The notes below the pieces were generated by a model, which saw only the letters and a list, made by a program, of their open reading frames with translations, was not told the DNA's origin and searched no databases. A stretch of 64,000 bases of DNA from Marthasterias glacialis (lineage: Eukaryota; Echinodermata; Asteroidea; Forcipulatida; Asteriidae): NCBI GenBank assembly GCA_911728455.2, contig OU452228.1, positions 7,364,129 through 7,428,128 on the forward strand. The letters run 5' to 3'. This document shows, one piece after another, positions 25,001 to 34,000 of this stretch (position 1 is its first letter; each line of letters starts with the position of its first letter). A program made the translations under genes and the position numbers.

Positions 25001-28000
25001 CATCTCAGCTCCCTTGGGAGTATACAGCCTGTGCTGCCAATCTCTGCCCTCACAGGTTCTCATTTACTCCCGGGTGAAGAGAAGCAAGTATAGTTAAGTG
25101 TCTTGCTCAAGGACACAAGTGTCATGACCAAGATTCGAAACCCACACCCTGATGACTTAGCCACCTGAACTTGAGTCCGATGCACTAAACCGCTCGGCCA
25201 CGACACGCCATTTTCATTATCAGTATACCCCTAATGTAATACTGGTGTTGTTTTTCAGCCATTCTTTAGTACATGTATGGCACAAGAGCTTTCCTGATTT
25301 TAGTTTTTGCTTGTTTCTGTGACATTTAGCCCATTCTTAAATACGCCAAGTTCCCATGGAAGACATTGTTAACACATTGAGTGTATTAACCCCAACTCCC
25401 TTCAGTGATATACTAGGATCCTTCCTCACTCTTAACAAAATCCAACCCCATTATGGTAGCTCAACACCCAAACTGTTGGACTCTGATTATTGTGGTGTGC
25501 CTGATTCCAAGTAAAGCATGATCAGTTTACAAGTGCAGTCCTCAGTCCAACAGAATCAGACAAAAGCATGCAGTTGGATTTTGATGTGTTGTGGTTGGTA
25601 AGGGTAACAAACCTTTACCCCCCCCCCCTTTTAACCCCCTTTTTTACGGTAAGCAGAGACATACATTTTCATGGGGAAATTAAAATAAGATGAATATTAA
25701 ATCTTCATACATAATTTTCCTTTGTTGTGTACCTTTTTCAGTGTACCCATTTCCATAAGTGGATAATTTTTTAAATATCTATTTCTTTTTTTTGTGGTAG
25801 CAATCCGTCTTGGCAGCTTTGTACAGCTCAGAAGGCTCTGTCATGGAGGTAAGCTAATCTCTATGAGCTACAAACCTTTCTTTACATCCAACCCCAGAAT
25901 TATGCAAGTTAGTGTTTGAAAGCAAAAATATATACAGTAATTAAGTTTCAGTTTTAAAAATAATGATGGGAAAAAGTTAACTTGGAGTACCCGTATTAAA
26001 GCTAAACAAAATTCTAAACCTTTTTGGGGGCTATCATCAGTACATTTTAGACATTGTTTTTTTTTCGAATTTGATTGTACTTCCAGTGTAAAGGACATTA
26101 CTGGTAACTTTTGTTTTAATAAAAGACACACTGTTCCCTTTTTCTCTAGCTCAAGGGCTTGTGTGTGTGGTCCCCTCCCCCCACCCACCCATGTTGCCTG
26201 CTAACCTTGTTAAAGCCAAAAGCCATTGTAAAAATTCACTTCCCCTTTCCCAAATCCTTAAAGCCCATGATAGGGGCTAAGGTTGCATCCCCTGCTGTAT
26301 GTTTTTCAAGGTATTTCTTTCTATTTCATTGCCAAGAGTACATATACCCACCCCCCCCCCCCCCACCTTGACATTCTACCTCTGCCCACCACTGGGCATC
26401 AAGAGTGCATCCCCACCCATATGGGTAGGTTATGTCCCCCTTCACATGATCAGACTAGGATGCATGTTTACCCTTTCTTCTACTCCTTACAAATACCAAA
26501 GCCTATTATTGTGGACCGGACCCTCCAGAAAATGTGGAAACACAGGCCTTGATCTTAACGGAGGACACCGAGGCCATCGAGGCCATTGGCCTCATGCCCT
26601 GTCGAGTTGGCCAGCATGCCCTTCAGAAAAATTACACTGTCACTGCCAACTTGGCCAGCATGCCCTTGTTCAATTTCTCTTATTTGGCCAGCAAAGGCCT
26701 GCCCCCATTTTTCTTAAGATCGAGGCCTGGAAACATCTCTGGGCTTGACCCTTGCAAAATCTTAAGCTTGACTTTAGGGTCAATGGTGCCTCTAAAAACT
26801 TGAGTCCACCTATAAAAGTTTCACAGGTCTTTTGTATGGTGTGTTTGTCAAAAGCAATGATGTACAATGTACTTTCTTTTTAACATTGCAAATGAAGCCA
26901 GCGACAACACCCAAAGCCATATTTACTCAATTCGGACAAGTCTTCCTTTTTATTTATCCAGGCTATTTTGTGTTTCAGCCTCGATTTTGGTTAGATTGCT
27001 TTCAAATGGTAGAGAAACAATATGGCCACCGTTGCTTCCATCATGACTCGTTCGGTTGTTTTTCCTCCTACAGAGACATCACTTTGCTCAGGCCATGTGC
27101 ATTCTGAACACAGACGGCTGCAATATCTTCGAAAATCTCTCCAGAGACGTAAGTACAAACCAATCTGCTCATGGACCGTGTAAGCCCCGTACGTATTCAA
27201 ACATTTTAGGAAACCTTGAGTTTCCACGAATGTTGCCTTAACATGTGAAGGAAACAAAATCACACACTTTGATGAGTCCCAACTCTTAAATACACACGAG
27301 ACTTGCACATTCTATTGTAATAGTCTTTCTTTTCCAGTCTTTTTATAAGATAAACACAAGACCTGCAAATGGAGCCCTTGTAGTGTTCTTACATTGCAGC
27401 ATTTTTGTTTAGCCCGCCTTGGAGTCTAAAATCAACTGCCCTTCAGGCAGTCCTCATTTTTGGGGAAGTCGTGTTGCAAGGAGCTTTTGACATTGTTTTG
27501 TGCAATTATCAATAAACGAAATTGACGAAGTTAAACCTGAATGTTGACTTCGTATGAGTTTCCTTTGAGTTTGTATTACCTTAGTTTGGGTTTACCTACA
27601 GTTACCTATTTTACTGAGAGATGTGTGTGGTCAAATGATGTCACCTTGGAGAAAAATGATGTTGAATCTGAATTAGAATCTCTTTAACCTTGCTTGACAG
27701 AAGCAAACATGAACTTATAACAACCATTGGTTTTTGTAAAAATGTGAGCACTTTCATCAAATGAATCATCCACTGCTTTGTGTTGAAGAAATGTTTCTTA
27801 AAATTTAAGCATTTTTGAAGGAATGTCTTCTTCCCTTTGTCAGTGCTGTGCCATTCCCCCAGTGTTGTTTGATTTTTTTTTGTATTGTCTGTGTTCATGT
27901 AGGACTACCAGACAGCTCTGGATCTTATGCAAGACATTATCCTAGCCACGGATCTTGCTCATCATCTCCGCATTATCAAGGAACTCAAGCAGATGGCTGA

Positions 28001-31000
28001 AGGTACTTCATCAGGGCTTACACGTCAAAATTAAATCCGCTTTGACAGCACAATTCTGGCCAGGAGGGTGTCTTTTGGATACCCCGTTTTTATAATGTGG
28101 CCTCCGAGTCTATTGACCCAACTCACCAGACAGCATCATCACAATCTTAGTTGTGCCATTTTGGAAGTCAATGTCACTGCGTGTTATACAGTGTGGTGCA
28201 CATTTTAGGTGACGCGGGCATACCTATTGACTTCCAAAATGGTGAGCCTGGCACAGTCGCCGCGTGTGACGTGTGTGTAAGGGGTCAGTCCATAATTAAC
28301 ATCCAAAAGTGTTAGAAGCGAACAATTTCAAGATCCTGCTATTGAATATTTCAGCAAATCTAGACTCCCCAGATCGGAAAATCTTGCCTGGCTGCAAGGC
28401 CTGTGGCTATTGACCCAATTCACCTGACGTCATCATCACAATAGTCTTGGTTGCGCCGTTTTGGTGGTCAATGTCACTGAGTGAAAGGCGCATTTTAGGA
28501 GATGCGGCGCTTACACGTAAACCTATTGACCACCAAAATGGTGAGCGTGGCACAGTCGGCGTGTGTGACGTGCGTGCAAGGTGTCAATAGGGTGCTTGGA
28601 CTTTAACCAGACCACATTTGTAAAAAAAACCTTTATAGATTTATTTAATAGATATTTCCCACTTGCTGTCACACAGTGTAAAGTCAGCCATCTTTAAGGG
28701 CAAATAAATAATTTTTTGAAAGCACTGCTATACGATATGCGTAAATACTGCATGCAGCACGCTGGAGTTTTATCAAGCTCCTCGCATGGTTGGTCGGTAA
28801 ATCACTTGGATTCATAGAAACCCTGGAATGCTTGACGCAGCTCAAAGCCAAAACCCAAGTTGCTTGTAATTATGGTGTAAAGATGACTGTCTACACCGAT
28901 GTGTGATAAGCACTGTAGACTGTATGAAGCAGAGTGCTTATCAAGCACTGGTGTGAGAGTCAAACCCAAAATTGATATTCTTTATCCCCGATGCAATTAA
29001 TGCATCAGATTTGTTTGGTCAAAAACACTCTTTTCCAAATGTTCATTCACTGACTTTTTGAGAGGACATTTTTGAGCTAGTTGTAGAGCAGGGTCCAATT
29101 TCATGGTATTAATTACTGGCGAATTCTGAGCTTACAGCTTATAGAGCTGTGTGCTTTACAGGACACCATAAGCACAGAACTAAGTATTGGGTGAGTTAAG
29201 GCCAGTTCATACTTCACGCGGAAGTAAATGTGAAGCGAATTTGGGTGACGCAAGAATTCAGTATGCGCTGCTTTTCAATTGTGATGCAAGAATTTTTGCT
29301 TTGCTTTCCCATTTTGCGTGACTTTATTGAGGAATGGACGACGAGATAAACACTTTGAAAAGCCATGGTGGAAAGCAAGCCACAATGCGCATTACAAAAC
29401 AAGTCACATTTGAAGAAGAAATTGCAAAATAGGCTTGATCTGAATGTTTGACTGTGACAACTTTATATGACTTGTTTCCAGATGGGTACAGGTCTGAAGA
29501 CCCACACTGCCACAAGTTACTGCTGTGTCTACTCATGACAAGCTGTGACCTTTCTGATCAGACTAAGAACTGGCAGACAACCAAGAGAATAGCAGTGAGT
29601 AACCACCCCCATCCACCCCCTCATCCACCCCCCACCCCCATCGCCTGGCAGTGTTTTTACCTTTCCATCAAAATATGTTTGTAGTTAGTGGTACGAGCGT
29701 CAGGATATCATTTAATGTTTTCATGTGAACGATTTGCCGTGTTGATTTTGTTTTTAGTAGCATCATGTGTCCTCAAAAGCTTTAGACATATCTCTCTGTA
29801 ACTGAAATCGGAAATATCAATTTCAAAAATCTGCTGTTAAATTCAGTTCCACTTTTACAACTTGAGACTTGACGATTTTATCAAAAAAAAAAACATTTTT
29901 AAATTTAAATTTCTTTTGGGACATTGAAGTATTATATTGAGTACACGGGTATGTGAACAGCTGAATAAAGAGTTGTTGAAAATTGTCGGACAGGCGTGAT
30001 AGTTGGTCTTTCATGTCAGAAATAGTTCAAATATTCCCAAGAAACGTGGAAGAGCTGGCGAGTCAGAGGGCAACCTCAGGTGGGGAAAGAATAGCCCAAA
30101 TCACGCCTGGGAGTTTCCTCGAGAAACTTGCCAGGGGGCAGCACATTGGAGGAGGACTCAATGTTGGTGCAGGAGAGCCGTGACTATGGCCGGGAATTGC
30201 CCGATTAATTATAAGTCAGACATTTTCATCATCAATGATTCTCATCCTTTCAACAAGAGAAGGTTGACATTGTTTCGATCCTGAAAAATTCCTGTCTTTA
30301 TGGGTTTTTTCTGTAGTAAAATATTGTATCCTTCAAACTTGTTTTCCCCCCAACTTAGGAGCTGATCTATAAAGAGTTTTTCACCCAAGGTGATCTTGAG
30401 AAGGCAATGGGTATGGAGACACCAGAGATGTACGACAGGGAGAAAGCCTGCATCCCTGAGCTGCAGATTAACTTCCTCAACCACATCGCGCTGCCCGTTT
30501 ATCAGTGAGTTCATTTTAGACGTGGCTTTTATTCTCATTGTGATCAGGGGAAGATTTCACAGGGCTGCCAAAACACACACAAGTTTTACTCTGACAGGAA
30601 AAGGTCACTATCCAAACTGTAACGTTTTAATGACGCAGGTTCTTTAGAATTGGCTTTGCTTTCTGAACAAATTTGTGTCGTTTCATTTACCATTGTGCAG
30701 CTTTATGAAATCTTGCCCTGATTTGGGTTCTAAATGGGGATGGGGTGGTTGGGGAGGGGTTCTTTAACCAGTTGGCGCCGGATGTCCTGTTAACATGCAA
30801 ATGTTTCCCCTGCCTGGAAACAAAAAAGTCGTCTTATGATGCCATTATGTAATTTCGCACATGCCGTCTAATGCTTCGGTTCACCAGACAAGGACAAACA
30901 AAGGTGGTGCATATACTCATATTCTATGGCCATTGAGAGGCGGTTTTTGTGTAATCCCCGATTATAGACCTTTGTCCTTTTCTTCCAAGAAGGGGATTAC

Positions 31001-34000
31001 GAGGCATCGTAACATTGTTCATTCGTTGTATTTGGCTGAATGGAGGTAAGTTAGAGTGAACCAGGGATCCAGTCATGGTTCCATGTTTAGTGCCATTCCT
31101 TCGCCTACGGCCGATGCTTTACAATTCAGACTGTGTGAGTTTGACATTTTCTCAGTCGAGAAACAAAACGGACGATCCAACAAAGAGAATCTTTGTTCTC
31201 TTGGCATTGTCAAGTCAGGGTTTCTTTGTGCCAGCAGGACCCTCAAAGAAAAAAAGATTCTGGCAATTCCGAAAAAAAAAAAAAAGATTCCCGGCGGCAG
31301 CTGGTTAAGAAATAATTTATACCTGGCCTGTGGATTCCCCAAAAGCTGTTGATTAATTGAAATATTGAAGAGGGGAAGAAGTATGGCCTGTGTAGTCCCA
31401 TGAGGAGTCTGATCAAGCTCTTTTGACTAGGGCTGGTTGCCTTCCTTGGGGTTTATTCTTGGTGCTTCAATTTCAAGTTAGGCCATCAGGAAAACTTCCA
31501 CTGGTTACACAGGCCTGAAACTTCATGGAGGCAACAGAGGCAGATGCCTCCATTGTGCCTGGTCATTGCCTTGTTGCCCTTCAAACGTTCCAAAAGAAAT
31601 TGACAATTTTCTCATTTATCAAGAAGAAAAATGCCTTGGTATTCTTGCCCTTTCAAGAACCAAGCAATCAGGCCTAAACAATGTTAATATGGAGTAGAAC
31701 AACTCACCTTGGAAGCAAACTCAAAAAGGGTTTCAATGAAGGTGGATTTTTCACTGATTTTCACTTGTCGTTTGACTCAGAATAGAGGGCAATCTTGTAT
31801 CGTACACATTTCTATTGCCTTCCAATATAACCTGACGCCAAGAACACTTTTCTAACCTTCTCGTGTTGTAAAGTTCTCATACAATATCATCATGCCACCA
31901 GAAAGCAAAACAACCTCATACCATATGTAGTTATACTGCCCTCTCCACCCACGGAGGGAGGTCAATATAACCTCAATCCACAGACAGTTGTATCCCCCTC
32001 TTCATATTAACATCATGGTTTGAAATGCAGTTTCACATAAGCAGGGCAATATAACATTTTACTAATATATGTCGTTACTTTGCATCAAAAGGGAGGGCAA
32101 TATAACAAGCTATCCCCTTTTGAATAAAGGAAGTAACAGACACATGCATATCATAAAAAAAAATAATTCTACCCTTCGTATGAATGGCAATACAACCTCA
32201 GTCCAGAAATGGTTCTAATGCCTGAGGAGGGCAACACGAAATTTGACCAATAGATTTATATTGCCCTCGTCCTCATCAGACATGAAAGTAGGGCACTATT
32301 TGTCTTTGTATTGCCCTGTCATTCTCATTCTCAAGTTGTTTGTAACGCAGCTTACATCTGCTGTGGTCATGTGTGGTGTCTAAAGGGTTGAGTTGACGGA
32401 CCATGTCACCTTGTTTACAAATCGTCACCGTTTTCACGAATAGCCACTTATCTTTAAATTCCATGTTCAAAGAGGTGATTTTTCGTTTTCACAAACAGCC
32501 ACTTATCTTTAATTAATATTTAATCATATTTTAGCATTTCTCCATAAAAAAAAAATACGATTCAATAGGTACGATTATGTACTTGAGTATCATTTAACAT
32601 TGCGTTGATGAAAAATAGTACTTTTTTACCTGTGGAATGACGTTTTAAACGCAAACAAAACCTCAACGTTCATTATCTCAAAAACGTTATTTCCGCGCAC
32701 ATAAAGATAAGTGGCTGTTCGTGAAAACGGTGACGAAATAAGTGACTTTAAACTTATCCTGGCAGGCAGAATGCTATGCTGCTCAAAAGAGCAGTGTTTC
32801 AGCCTGCGCTGTTATTTCTACATAAAATCGAGAAATGTGAAAACGGCAGCTGAATACGTGCCTCTTTCTTCATATCAAAATTCGATAAAATATTTACACT
32901 GTCTTCCTAATGTAATGGAAGGTTGAGTTTTCTTCCACGGGAGAAGGGAACACTGTGCCTACTAGTGGTTGTTCTTGCTTTTTGGGCTCTTTTTTGGTAA
33001 ATGAAATGTCATGGGTCCCATTGCCCAATCATGGTTACTATTATGGCAGCGGCGTAGCCACAGGGTTGGGGGGGGGGTCACGCGCCCCCACAAATTTCCA
33101 GTGCCTCCTCCCCCCCCCCAATGTGCCCCCCATGCCAAAAATTCAGATACATGTAACTCATTATTATAAAAATGGCCCTTGGGTGCCCCTCTCCCCAATG
33201 AAAAGTATTGACCTCCCCCCTCCTTCCCACTTTCCAACCCCCACCCCCAATTGAAAAAATCCTGGCTACGCCGCTGTATTATGGGAAGCTATTTGGGTAT
33301 AGGATTTCTACTACTCGTAATTACTGTATAAATGAGGTACATGTACTAACCCTGTGAGCAGAAAAATTGTGCCACAAAGTCAGATGTTCCAGTGGTAAAC
33401 AGGGTTGTGAACAGGGCCTGATGTCATTGAGCTTCTCAGCAGAATGTTGCTGGAAAAACGTATTCATCTATCAGCCAGTGAACAAACAAACAAAAAGTGC
33501 ACACAAAAGCCAGGGGATTTACCCAGTGGTGAAAACATTCCTACCTGAAAGAGCCATCTCCTTGCTAAGCAAAAAAAAAAGCAGGGAACCAGTCACAGAC
33601 ATTGGGGTAAATGTTTTTTGGGCTGGTAACCTGTTTCTGCTAGGCAAGATTTTTCTGTGCTAAGCAGTTGTTTGTGCTTTACGAGGTTTGGCCCTGGTTA
33701 ACCTCTTCCCACGACAAAGTGAAATTTGGGTGTGTCCTCAATAAATCAGTGTGTGAAGGAGCTCTATGATATTAGGCCTTACGTGTAAACTAAGTGTTTC
33801 AAATCCATGGTCGTCAGTAACCCATTTCAGTGTGTGTTTATTTTCAGACGTCTATCACTAACTCATTTTCTGTTGTACTTTTTCCATCACTTGTCCTTTT
33901 TTTCCTCCAAAACAGTGGCTCATCACATACACATCCGTTGGGTTCAAACTGTAATTTGTGGTGGCTGATTAATCTATTGCTCTTACTCCCTGTCTGTTTC

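Noticed and set aside
26299-26748. 149-codon plus-strand open frame
   Set aside because: It runs through a C-rich tract and across most of the hAT MITE at 26543-26729, and the protein has no recognisable content.
31505-31680. third copy of the CAGGCCT hAT MITE
   Set aside because: It starts CAGGCCTGAAAC and has a CAGGCCTAAAC later, but in the same orientation, so there are no inverted ends; the interior does not match.
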